Assembly (NCBI GenBank): GCA_036023115.1
Contig: JAYKKT010000048.1
Span: forward strand, 3,310,001 to 3,374,000
Origin: Brasenia schreberi
Lineage: Eukaryota; Streptophyta; Magnoliopsida; Nymphaeales; Cabombaceae
DNA length: 64,000 nucleotides
Direction: 5' to 3'
Shown: in pieces, positions 48,701-59,900 of the stretch
Layout of the letters: every line of letters begins with the position of its first letter
Numbering within the stretch: the first letter of the stretch is position 1
Program-made: the position numbers and the translations under genes
The notes under the pieces: model-generated
Databases searched by the model: none
What the model was told of the DNA's origin: nothing
Seen by the model: only the letters and a program-made list of their open reading frames with translations

Positions 48701-51700
48701 GATTAAGGGTGAGAGAGGGCAAAACTAGGTGGTTGGGATATGTCTCAACCATTTGAAGATGCTTTTGCTCAAGGGATGTATGGTCATGGTGGTGATGAAT
48801 TCCATGGTGCAACTCAGATGGAAGAAGATATGGCTGAAGAGGGGAGGAGAAGGCGAGAAAAGGGAAAAGTGTAGGTTCTGGTGAAAGTAGGAGTGGAGTT
48901 GGTTCTTGTTCCATTGCAATAGCTCTTATTCGCCCGATGCCTACGAGGGGTAATAGAGGAGGTAGTGGCCCTAGTGGGATGTCTTCAGTTTTTGCCCCAC
49001 GTACGACTCCTGGAGTTCAGCCAGGCACTAGATCAACTATGACTTCAAAGGAGGTAATTGAGAAAGTAGATTTAAAGTGTGCCGAATTTTTTTATGAAAA
49101 TTGCCTCCCTTTTAATGTTGCAAACTCATTTTCTTTTCAAAGTATAACGGATGCTATTGCTAGTGTGGGATCGGGTTATAGAGTCCCTACTTATCATGCT
49201 TTGAAGGGCACATTATTGCAGAAATGAGTTGATATTGTTAATACATGGAGTTATGAATTTAGGGAGTTGGATGTTCTGTTATGGTTGATGGTTGGACAGA
49301 TGGTTAGTGTAGGTCTTTGGTAAACTTCCTAGTCTATTATCCCAAAGGCACATTATTTTTGAAATCATGTGACTTCTCCCATATTGATAAAACTACATAT
49401 AATTTACTTCATATTTTTTAGGAAGTTGTTGAGGAAGTAGGTGTTTCAAATGTTGTTTAATTCATTACTGATAATGCTGTAAATTTTAGAATAGCTGGTA
49501 ATATGCTTGAGGCAAACCATCTATCCTTAGTATGGACTCCATGTGTTGCACATTGCATAGACTTAACACTTAAGATTTGAGTGCAATGAATTAAATAAGA
49601 GGGACTATAGATGCATGCTGAAATATTACAAAGTTTATTTATAATCATTCTTCTGTATTGCATTTGATGTGAATTCATACAGCTAGAAGAGAATTGGTTA
49701 GGCCTTCATTGATAAGATTTGCTACAAATGTCATTACAGTGCAAAGTCTTATCATACATAAAAATGCATCAAAAAAATTGTTTGCATATGATGAATGAGA
49801 CTCTATTAGTTGGTCTAGAAAGAGGGAGGGAATTGTTGTGGTAGATGTTTTCAATGCTGATTTTTTGGAAAGTTGTAACAAATTTTTTAGGATGACTGTA
49901 CCTTTAGTTAAGGTAATGAGGATGGTGGACAGTGAAGATAGACCTGCTATGCCTTATATATATGATGCTATGGATAAGGCCAAATTAGAAATACAATCAA
50001 ACCTTGACCGCAAACGATCACTTTTAAAGAAAGTTTAAAAGATAATTGATGCACATTGGAATCGCCAAATATATCATTATTTGCATGTTGCTCCATATTT
50101 CCTTAACCCTTCTATTTGATTTTCTCCGAATTTCGTAGAGGATGAAAAAGTGAAAAAGGGTATCTTAAATGCAATTAACCTTATTAAAGATTCATCTACT
50201 CGTAATATTCATTTAGAGTTAAGCAAGTATATACAGAGTGTTGGAGATTTTAGAAGGCCAATTGCAATGCAACTTCGCTCCCAGATGCAATCAAGTATTG
50301 TGTTTTTATTGATATTCATTTAAGTGATTAATCGATTGACTCCATGTGTTTCTTATTAATCATTATCGTGTTTTATTTCAGACGAATGGTGGGCTCATTT
50401 TGGTGTAGATGCACCGAATTTGGCAAGGTTTGCTCAACGTATATTGAGCCAAACATGTAGTTCGAGTGGGTGTGAGAGGAATTAGAGCTTTTTCGAACGC
50501 ATTCACACGAAAAAGCGAAACAGAGTGGAGCATGCTCGACTGCGTGATTTGGTATACGTTGTCTATAACATAAAGTTAAGGCAAATGTAATAATTAGAAA
50601 ATATATATTGTTTGTTGTTGCCTAGTTCTTGACTTCTTTCTTAATCTTATTAATAATGAATGCTTGATGTGACTATATTGCATTTGATATTCTTTATAAT
50701 TTGAATATTCTTTCTTTCCAGGCAAATGCAAAAAGATGCGAGAAGGGCAAGGAAGGTGCCATATGACCCGTTGAGTTACAAAAATATTGATATTATTGAC
50801 GATTGGGTTGAAGAGGAGCCCCTATCATTTTAGAGGATGAAAATTGGAGGACACTCTAAGTAGAAGCAAAACTTTGAGTTGGAGATGACGAAAATGAAGC
50901 CGAAGGTGTTGGATGGGCAAATTCTATTATAGAGGAAGAAGAGGGAGGAGATGATGATGATGATGGTGATGGTGATGGTGGTGGTGGTGATCCTGACTAC
51001 GTTGATTATGATCCACGATGTGGATGATTGTAATTTGTTTTAACTTTTATTTGTAACTTTGTAACGTTCTCATCTTTGTGATTATAAGTTGTACTTGTAA
51101 CTTTATTGTTTATTAAGTTAAACCCCTTTTGTATTCAGTATTCACTATTGAGTATTCTGGTCATGTTACCTAATAGTTAATGCCTAATGGTATGGATTCT
51201 ATGGATTATGAAATATGGAATTATATTTATGGATGCTTGTAGCCTTGTTATGAAGATGTTTTTGTTATAGTATGAATGCTTCTTCATTGTGTTATTATTG
51301 TTTTGTTCATTAATTTTAATTTTTGAATTTTTTGAATTTTTTTAAAAAAATTGTGTATCGTATACGATACGATACGATACAGCCGTATTAGTGCCCAGTG
51401 CGATACGGGCGCCGATACAGTTTTTACAATATTGAGGATAACTCACTAGCAAAGTAGTAACGGTCAAGATCCTTGAAGTGTCGCACAATAAATATTCAAG
51501 TAGGTAGCAGTAGCACTGAGATTGACCCAAGAGAATCACAGCTGAGTACCAAAGTATCCAACACAGGTGTTGGATGCTGGTAGAAGTGTCTAAGCAACAT
51601 AGCTATAACAAAACCGCAAAGTCCATCATATAATTCTGGTTGATTCATGAGACAGTTCAGGTCAATTTCTTGGTTTTGTTCCAAAATTGCTGTGTCTAGA

Positions 51701-52762
51701 TGATAGCAGTGGTTATGAAAGTGGCATGATGGGTGATGTCGCAGGCATGTGTTAACATTTTTTTTATTTATATAATGGTCGTACATAGTTTTATGAGGCA
51801 TTATCAATATATATAATTGATAATGCCTCATAAAACTATGTACGACCATTACATAAATAAGAAAATGTAAACATGTGAATCTATGCACATGATCATTTTC
51901 ATACCTTGAACTCCAAGTAATAATCCTTGATTACTCATGAAGTGTCTTAATGACCACACAAAAAGGTATCTAAATAGATAGTTGAATAGGACATGGAATA
52001 TACATAGATGTCTTAAGTGTGAGATGGGTGCAGCACTATGGTGGAAGTGACAAACGGTATCCATGGAAAAAACGACTGGTAGTGGTGAGAAGAGCCTCCA
52101 AAAGAGATCATATAAGATAAGTAGATCTTCTTGCCCTATCTAAATTCGAACCGTTACAAATAAAATTTTGGAAAGATAGTATATCAAACAATTTAGGTTA
52201 TAAATGTAGATGAATGCAGCTTGTCCTTGTAAGCGTTCTACAGTGTGTAGAATTATCCCTGCAATACCTTGTAGTGGTCCAAAAGCTAGTGTGCTTCACA
52301 AGGAAAGAGGCACTTATTTCAATGACCAGTTAGCTCCCTTCACAATCAGCCCTGCACGAAATTTCAGGCCTACAAACTTCGGAGGTGAGGAAGAGGCTTG
52401 TGGCTTTCTTTCTCAAAAGCCCCACTTTCCTACCATATGGGAACCGTACCTCTTCCATGATACAAACTGTCCTAAACTGTAAACCACAACTGTTTGTTGT
52501 GCAACGACAAACAAATGTTAACTGGAAAATTAGTCAAGTACCTTCTTTTGATTCATGCCTTCATTTGATGTCTCGTTAAGCAAATTGCTTGGTGACGAAA
52601 CCTGTGGAGATGGCCAAACATTACTTTTAAGTAAACTTGGACCCAGAGAATCACTTCTATGCTCCTTTGCTACTGTTTCAAAGTAGAGTTTGCCTAGTGC
52701 TGCCCGCAACTGTTGGTTTCTTTGGAAACGATAAACTTTGGTTGCAAGTGGTGCCGGTCCAT
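45730..52762 (-). CDS. Unrecognised plant gene, last three coding exons
   Basis: Exon a is 52762-52542: acceptor ATGTTAG|AT, donor AAGAAG|GTACTT; it encodes LDGPAPLATKVYRFQRNQQL, RAALGKLYFETVAKEHRSD and ends NEGMNQKK in phase 0. Exon b is 46336-46111: acceptor TTTGAACAG|AAAGAT in phase 0, donor AATTCAG|GTATTC; it encodes KDAITLPVVRKQDQILAQSS, NQFPNNSFVRPTLAVEN and ends PVNSG. Exon c is 45785-45730: acceptor CATTCAG|GTGG, phase matched; it encodes GPVLRNMQQPNGIVPAV and a TGA. The joined frame is open over all three exons, and a poly(A) signal follows. I do not recognise the family; the sequence is polar and rich in Asn, Ser and Pro. The 6.2-kb intron between a and b holds a hAT element, a LINE fragment and a hairpin. 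Upstream exons must lie right of 64000, beyond the copia cluster. Gene status likely; function unknown. Confidence 0.6.
46337..47620 (-). other. Intron of the unrecognised gene
   Basis: Non-coding. Contains a GGT/GAT-rich simple-sequence zone on the plus strand at about 47010-47210 (ggtggtggtggtgctgac, aggtggtgatgg). No other feature seen. Confidence 0.4.
47634..47848 (-). mobile_element. RTE-type LINE 3' fragment (copy D)
   Basis: Starts with the (GTT) tail (plus strand caacaacaaccaagcc) and matches copy A 30950-31085, then jumps to the part matching 31250-31345, an internal deletion of about 165 bp. It ends where the family RT sequence is truncated. GTGTAAAAA occurs on both sides (47622-47630 and 47855-47863), a likely target duplication. 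It lies in the intron of the unrecognised gene. Confidence 0.75.
48018..51434 (+). mobile_element. hAT DNA transposon with 8-bp target duplication
   Basis: AGGATAAC at 48010-48017 and 51435-51442 forms a perfect 8-bp target duplication, the hAT hallmark. The element starts CAATGTAATGTATCG and its other end, read inward, starts CAATATTGTAAAAACTGTAT, giving short imperfect terminal repeats beginning CAAT. Subterminal GATAC/GTATC motifs are dense: at least eight at 48022-48140 and six at 51354-51420, probable transposase binding sites. It carries a broken transposase gene. 3417 bp; inserted in the intron of the unrecognised gene. Confidence 0.85.
48472..51027 (+). pseudogene. hAT transposase (BED finger, DUF659, dimerisation domain)
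   Basis: Starts MASDLVD at 48472 and has stops at codons 8 and 10, the second at a conserved Trp. The BED zinc finger follows near 48510-48640 (YCTPVYEGNRHVNKCMFCNT, HMKHHLAGTKKDA). The DUF659 core runs from SKEVIEKVDLKCAEFFYENC (about 49045) through DGWTDG (49290), with the first catalytic Asp, to FITDNAVNFRIAGNM and TPCVAHCIDLTL (49460-49570). The C-terminal dimerisation domain (50400-50590) includes FFERIHTKKRNRVEHARLRD, and the last residues are an acidic/glycine tail ending DYDPRCG at 51027. In-frame TAG replaces a conserved Trp near 50481. Some breaks may be introns, but the two early stops and the Trp stops make it a pseudogene. Confidence 0.8.
51746..51874. repeat. Long near-perfect hairpin
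   Basis: Arms 51773-51808 and 51816-51851 are perfectly complementary over 36 bp with the 7-nt loop ATATATA. Complementarity continues outward with a few mismatches and gaps to about 51746 and 51874 (catgtgttaacattt against the reverse complement of aaatgtaaacatg). RNA from either strand would fold into a stem of about 60 bp. It looks like a foldback MITE or young inverted duplication in the intron of the unrecognised gene. A small-RNA precursor is possible. Confidence 0.85.
51875..52541 (-). other. Intron sequence of the unrecognised gene
   Basis: No feature called. A 90-codon plus-strand frame (52210-52482) has no family resemblance and lies antisense in the intron. Minus-strand frames here do not splice in phase with the neighbouring exons. 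Confidence 0.35.
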
Positions 52763-53052
52763 CTAACATAGTTCAAAAAGGAACATATAAGAGAAATGGA
52801 AATAACGTTTTATAGTGAGCATGCAAATGAATTTCAATCATTTGGCCTCGAAAGTTTTTGATTTTGAATTTATTCATTGAGTGGAAGATATTGAGGTCAA
52901 GTAACAGATGGATCAATCCTCCATCCCTTTGATGATTGATTTCAAAGAAAAAAGCAATCTCAAACTTTTTATTTTCTGAAACCAGTAAGTGCACATACTG
53001 CCAAAAAATGACTTCACTATGAAGTAGTAGTACAACAATCTAAATGTCTGAT

Positions 53053-56000
53053 TGTTGGTGTAAGGGTGTATTAGTCTTTCAAGTTATAAAACTTTTATAT
53101 ATGTTTTGTAAACAGATTAGAACCCTAAGAGGGATTAAGAAATAAAAGTGAAGGCTGCTCCAAAGGTGTTTTCTCCAAATTATTGTTAATCTTCTTTCAA
53201 TAAAGAGAGTTGAATTATAACATGGTATCTGAGCCTTTCACGTTGAAATCATGTCTTCGTAAATGTCTTATAGTGAAACACTCATAAATATTGTTATATA
53301 CTTTAGGGCATCTATTAAAGGACTACGTGTGTTACAATCATGTTGTTGGTGCCGCAGGTGATGGAATCGCTCCAAGGATATTGTTAGTGTTGTTCGGAGG
53401 ACAACATGTTGGAGCAGAATAGATATTTGTTGCAGGCACTACAAAGCTGATTGTTGGTGTTGTTGCGTGGCTGAATTGTGTAACAATGTCTGATTGTTGG
53501 TGTCTGGTCACTATTTTGTAGAACTTACAACAGAAATCTTCTCTCGTTTTTTTGAAGAACTATAAAAAGGAGAATGACTAATAAAGGGGAAAATATCGAT
53601 ACCTTCTTTCCATCTTTCGAAGGCCAAACAAGAAAAAATCGAAGACAGTTTTCATACTACAAATGTCATGTTAGATGGTAGAAATTACCTTTAATGACAA
53701 GGTATATGGGGTTAGCAGTTCTTGTTAGGGGAAGATAGGATATTGTAAAGCAAACTAGCTCCATTGAAAAAAAACATAACTTAGCATATTGTTGATTGGC
53801 CCCTTGGCAAGAAACACGTTGGGTAAAGTTTAAAATTCATGGGAGCCTAAAACGTTATAAGGTAAGATTGGTAGCTAAGGGATACCATCAATCATACGGT
53901 GTCGTCAATAAAACATTTGCCTCAGTTGTAAAGCTCACATATATAAGGGTTATCATGAGTCTACTTGCACACAAAGATTAAAATATATAGCAATTAGATG
54001 TGAAAAATGCATTTCTCTAAGAAAACCTCAATAAAGAGGTGTACATGAAACTACCTCTAAGGTATAATGATAGGATACTGAAGGGTAAAGTATGCAAACT
54101 AAATATAGATATTTATGGCCTCAAGCAATCACCAAGACCTTGGTTTGAAAAATTTAATGAATAAAAGAAAGTATTATTTTGATTATATATATTGATGACA
54201 TTATTGTTATAAGAGATGATTTAAAAGAAATTACAAAAAATAAGGCAAAAACTCCACCCATGTAAGGGATCACCCTTGCATTGCCGGTCCCAAGCCCGGA
54301 TAAAGAAGGAGGGTTGTGTTAGGCTTTCAGCAGTAAGCGTAAAATTTTGTCGGATTTTTATACCAAGGATTACACAAATTATGAGCATTGCATTGGAGCG
54401 TCCCCGTTTAGCGACGCGCTGTAGAGTACGAATGCAGTGATAAGTAAGCAAGAGCCACTACATTTTCGCCCGAATGCAGTGAATCAATTATAGAGAGGGT
54501 ACCGCATCATGAATAGATGTTGGTAAAGAAGTTAGTCCCGCTACATTGCCACCCGAACGTAGTGAATAATTTTCAGAGAGGGTCTCCGCATTTTCAATAT
54601 GAACGGATGCAGGGGTAAGGAAACTAGTCCTATATAATAAGATTAATATTGGTTCTTGGAATATCGGAACATTATCCGGTAAGCTAATGGAGGTGGTAGA
54701 TACTATGATTCGAAGAAAGATTCATATTCTATGTTTACAAGAGACAAAATGGGTTGGAGAAAAAGCAAAGGAGATAGAAGATACATGTTTTAAATTATGG
54801 TATTCAGGTAAGAAAAAGGCTCGAAACAGAGTTGGTATTATCATAAATAACGATGACATACAACGATATGGTGACCGAATCATGACGTTGAAATTAGTGT
54901 TAGGAGCAGAGGTTTTGAATATAGTTTGTGATTACGCACCCCAAGTAGGACTAGAAGATAGTATAAAGACAACTTTTTGGGAAGAGTTAGATAAGGTGAT
55001 TCAAAGGATTCCACAAAGGGAGATGATTTGTTTGAGAATTAAATGGACATGTCAATAAAGAGGCATTAGGATATCAAGGTATTCATGAAAACTTTGGTTT
55101 TGGAGATATAAATGAGGAAGGTAGGGAGATTTTAAATTTTGCTATGGCATTTGATATCTTTATAGTCAATAACTCAATACAATCTTCAAAAAACGAGATG
55201 AACATTTGATTGCTTATAAGAGTGGCTTATCACAAACACAAATTGATAACTTTATTTGTAGAAAAAAGATAGAGTGTGTTGTAAAGATTGCAAGGTAATT
55301 CTAGGAGAAAGCTTAACCACCCAACATCGACTTTTAGTTATGGATTTACAAATAAAAAAATGGACAAAGAAGAAAAGAGTGCATCGATCTATTCATACTA
55401 AATGGAGGAACCTCAAAAGCGAGAAAGAAGATATATTTAAACAGAAGGTCCTTCAAGGAAATGTTTGGAATTATGTTGGTACACCTTGTGATACATATTA
55501 GAAAAGTGGCGAAATAAGGGAGGTGTATCGGCACAAAAAGAAGCTTAGTGGCGGAGTGAAGCAATGGAAAATAAAATCAAGGCAAAGAGGGCATATTTCA
55601 AATTACATTATGCTAAGAAAGCTAGTGAAACTTTAGAGGCTTATAAGAAAGCAAAGAAGGAAGCGAAAAAGGCCGTGCAAAAGCTAAAATTTGGGAGGAT
55701 TTATATAAAAAACTCAACTCAAAAGAGGGTGAAAGAGATATTTTTAGGATAGTTAGGGCTAAAGATAAGAAAACTAAAGATCTTAATTATGTTAGATGCA
55801 TCAAAGATGAGGATGAAAAAATTTTAGTGGCAAATGATGATATAAGAAATAGATGGAAAAACTATTCTTATAAGCTTTTTAATGAAAATAAAGATGTTAG
55901 CATTAGCTTACGAGAGTTAGTCAAATCAAAAATGTATATAAACCACAATTTCTACCGACATATTCAAAAGAATGAAGTCAAAGAGGCTCTCAAACATATG

Positions 56001-56870
56001 AAGGGTGGTAAATCGGTAGGACCAGATAATATTCTTATAGAAGTTTGGAAAATACTAGGAGAAATAGGAATCACTTGGCTCACAAGACTATTTAATGAAA
56101 TATGGAAAAACCAAAAGATGCCCGAGGAATAGAGAGTAAGTACACTTATATCTATATATAACAATAAGGGAGACATTCAAAATTTTGCGAATTATCGAGG
56201 TATCAAGTTAATGAGCCATACTATGAAATTGTGGAAAAGAATTATTGAACGTAGGTTAAGACAAGTATCAAGTACAACAGAGAACCAATTTGGATTCATG
56301 CCAGGCAGATCTACTGTTGAAGCAATTCACCTTTTTTGAGATGTCTTATGGAACATTTTAGAGCAAAAAAGAAAGACCTTCACATGATATTTATTGATCT
56401 AGAAAAAGCTTCTCATAGGGTACCGAGGGAGGTTCTTTGGAGTACCTTGGAACAAAGAGGTATTCCATTAACATACATTAACCTTATAATAGACATTGTG
56501 TTAGTGGAGTCTAAGGAAAAAGTTAATAGAAAATTGGAACTATGGAGAGAAACATTAGAAAGCAAAGGCCTCCGACTTAGTAGAACAAAGACAAAATATA
56601 TGGAATGTAAGTTTGATCATTTGGTTACCTCAGAGGACGTAGAAATTAAAATTGGCATGCATTGCATCCCCCAAAGGGAAAGTTTTAAATATGTAGGGTC
56701 AATTTTTCAGAGTGATGGAAGAATTGATGGAGATGTTACGCATAGAATTAATGCTAGTTGGTTAAAATGGAGAGGAGCATCAGGTATTCTTTGTGATTTT
56801 GTCTTTCAAGTTAGAACAATACTATATAATCCTTGTTTAAGAAAACCTAATTAAGAGAGAGAAGATACCA
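53053..56870 (+). mobile_element. Ty1-copia element broken by a LINE insertion
   Basis: The 5' LTR is 53053-53222 (TGTTGG...AATTATAACA), followed at once by TGGTATCTGAGCC, a primer-binding site for initiator tRNA-Met. Gag is unrecognisable. At 53840-54250 the RT reads KRYKVRLVAKGYHQSYGVVN, QLDVKNAFL and [16 protein letters not shown] with stops, and stops near EITKIRQKL where the LINE begins. After the LINE, 56802-56870 (gtctttcaagtta...aaccta(a/t)...gagaga) resembles 53080-53140 of the 5' LTR, so it is probably part of the 3' LTR. RNase H is missing, implying a deletion at the junction. Confidence 0.65.
54258..56799 (+). mobile_element. RTE-type LINE (copy E), 3'-truncated, nested in copia
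   Basis: Starts atgtaagggatcacccttgc, matching the 5' end of copy A. Endonuclease at 54640-55200 (IGTLSGKLMEVVD-like start, LCLQETKWVGEKAKEIEDTC, GVGIIINNDD), linker at 55270-55750, RT from 55827 ([36 protein letters not shown]). RT lacks about 230 bp: NLI is followed directly by IDIVLVESKEK, removing the 'QGS.LSP' and FADD boxes. A +2 T insertion near 56335 shifts the frame. It ends at ILCD (56799) without the GTT tail. Confidence 0.85.
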
Positions 56871-56962
56871 ACAATTGTGTTAAGCCAATTGTCATGAGCA
56901 TATGGTTAGATAGATGTTGGCCGACGCTAGAAGTAACTCGATCTATTGTACTCAATTGATTC

Positions 56963-59900
56963 TATTGAGAGTTTGAAGAGAATCAAGACGAACTGCAAAT
57001 TGAGAAGATGAATATCATGATTGTTCCCAAGACCAATATCCAGATTTGGTTCCATTAACCTTTTGTTTTTTTTATGTTTCTTAAGTTTTCATTTTTAAAG
57101 GTAGCTTTAAATAAGTCATTAATCGCATAATCATAAAATTAGGCATTCTAATGTAGGTCTTTAAAAGAGAAAAACCCTACCAACAATTATCAACTTTTAT
57201 TGGAATAAAAGAGAGAGAGAATCCATGGCACCAAGGTCAGCCATCTTCTGCTCATTTTATGTTGTATTCCCTTTGCTATATTGTTGTTTTTTGTACATGG
57301 TATCATGGCTATTTGGGAAGATTTGGCCGTGGTGAGCCAAGACCTCAAGGTGGTGTGTTGAGCAACAAGAGAAACAAATACTTGAAGGCTGATCTAAAGT
57401 GAAGAATACCACAGATCTGCTAATTGTTGGACGATTTCAATAAGAACGCATATAAAAGATATAAGGAAGATTGAAGGAAGTCATACGATGCTGCATATGG
57501 ACATGACCAAATACTAGAATCCTTTCAAATTACTAATATTCGATTGGAAGGTAGAAATTATAGGGAATGGGCAAGATAAATTGAACTTGTCCTACGATCC
57601 TGAGGAAAACTATCAATTATCAACCAAAATCAGATTCGGCTAAGTGAGAATAATGTAGGTTTTGAAAGATGGACTAAAGATGATGTATTGGTAAGTTTGT
57701 GGCTAATTCAATCAATGAATCTATCTATCAGTAAAACATTTATTTAGATGAAATCGACTGCAAAAACCTTAGCTTCAATCGAATAAGCATATTTCAAACA
57801 AAGGAATATAGCTAAACAATATGAGATCCTTTAAAAAATAAAGAAATATCGCTAGGGAAGATCTATCAATGAGTATTATAGAGAACTGCATGGGTTTTGA
57901 AATGAGCAAAGGTATATTATGGAAAATAAATGCAACCACCATATAAAAGAGATAATAATAGATGGTGAAATTCGAAAGGTGTTTGATCTTCTCAATGGTG
58001 GTGAGTTTATCAATTTTCATTTGCAAACGTATCTTTTAACTAATGGTATTTTGCATCAGACTTCTTGTGTTTACACTCCACTGAAAAATGGAGTAGATGA
58101 ACGAAAAAATAGATATATTCTAGAAATTGCTAGAACCTTACTCCTAGAACATAATCTTCGTAAATATTTTTGGTGAAAAGTTCTACTTACAGTCATGTAT
58201 CTCGTAAATAGACTTCTCTATGTGATACTATCTGGAAAGTCACCCTTTAAGTTGATTAAACCAGAAGACAACCCATTCCAAATCACTCCACGGTTTTTTT
58301 TATGTCTTTGCTATGTTCATGTCCATAATCAATTTCATGATAAACTTGATCCAAGGGTTATCAAGTGTGTATTCATGTGAAGAAAAAAAAATATTTGTTA
58401 TGATATAAAAATCCATACGAAGTATATATCAATGGATGTAACCTTCTTTAAAACCACTCCATATTTCCAGAGTCAAACTGAATTGCCAAGCTTTAGCATG
58501 AAAGAGCAAGTACTTCCTATGAATACAAGGAATATGTGAATATCAAGATCTCATAGAAGAAGACAAATCACAAGAAAAGAAGAAGTTGAAAGTTTACACA
58601 AAAGGAAAGAGGAAGATATTCATCCCCATTCCTATAGATACCATGGACCAAGGGGGAGAATCTCGCTTAGATCCAAGAATTGGACCCTTAAGAGAACAAA
58701 GTGAAAAAGATTTGAACATCCCCATCGTACTTCGAAAGGGAAAAAGGTTAGGTGGTAATTATCCGATTTCACAATTTATGTGATATGATCAACGATCATC
58801 AAGTTATCATAATTTTGTGTTAAATGCTGAAATTTATAAAGTTCCTAAGGATTTTATTGAAGCATTAAAGCATGAATACTAGGTTGAAGCCATGAAAAAT
58901 GAACTTCAGGCCCTTGAGAGAAATCAAACTTCGAAAATCAGTGACCTACCAGCGGGAAGGAGAATAATTGGCTCCAAGTGGGTTTATACCATAAAGTTCA
59001 AGGTAGATGAGACTTTAGAGAGATACAAAGTAAAATTGGTAGCATGTGCTTATAGTCGGTCATATGGGATTGACTATGAGGAGACATTTGCCCCTATGGC
59101 AAAACTCACGTCGATACGAGTGATCATTAGTGTTGTTGCCCAAAAAAATCAGATGATGTGGCAGTTAGATGTGAAGAATGTGTTTTTGCAGGAAGAGCTC
59201 AAAGAGGAAGTTTATATGGAATTGCATTTGGTACTCTAATAAAAAAAACAAGGTATGTAGATTAAAAAAGGCAATTTATGGGCTGAAACAGTCCCCTAGA
59301 GCATGGTTCAAAAAACTCAATAAAAGCATTATCAGTTTGGGTTATAAGAAGAGTGTAAGTGACCATACATTATTCATTAAGGGAATAAAACTGATATTAT
59401 TACTTGTCTATGTTGATAACATAATCGTGACAAGTAATGTTATTGAAGAAATTCAAAGGCTAAAGCAAGAACTCCATCGGTTATTTGACATCAAGGACCT
59501 TGGAAAGCTACACTACTTCTTAGGCATTGATGTGGTATACTAAGGCACTAATATTTTCTTAAATTAAAGAAAGTATACATTAGATTCATTGCGAGAAGTT
59601 AAGATGAAAGATTGTAAACCAATCCATACTCATATGGAGGTAAACCATAAATTATAAATTGAACATGGGGATGATAAAGTAGACGCAATTAGATATCAGC
59701 AACTAGTTGAAAAACTAATCTATTTGAATATTACTCGTCCTGCTATAGCATATGCAGTGAGTATAGTAAGTCAATTTATGTGGTCTCCTTCCAAGCAACA
59801 TATGGATGTTGTTTTACATATACTTAAGATACTTGAAAACTACTTCTGGATATGGAGTGATGTATAGAGCTAATGGCCACATGAAGATTGAAATCTTTTC

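Noticed and set aside
51496..51690. Possible extra exon of the unrecognised minus-strand gene (TAILEQNQEIDLNCLMNQPE)
   Set aside because: It has an acceptor-like CATCTAG but its phase does not match exon a, and the direct join from exon a to exon b is already in phase; the donor GGTTTTG is poor.
52210..52482. 90-codon plus-strand open frame
   Set aside because: No family resemblance, no splice or start context, and it lies antisense in an intron.
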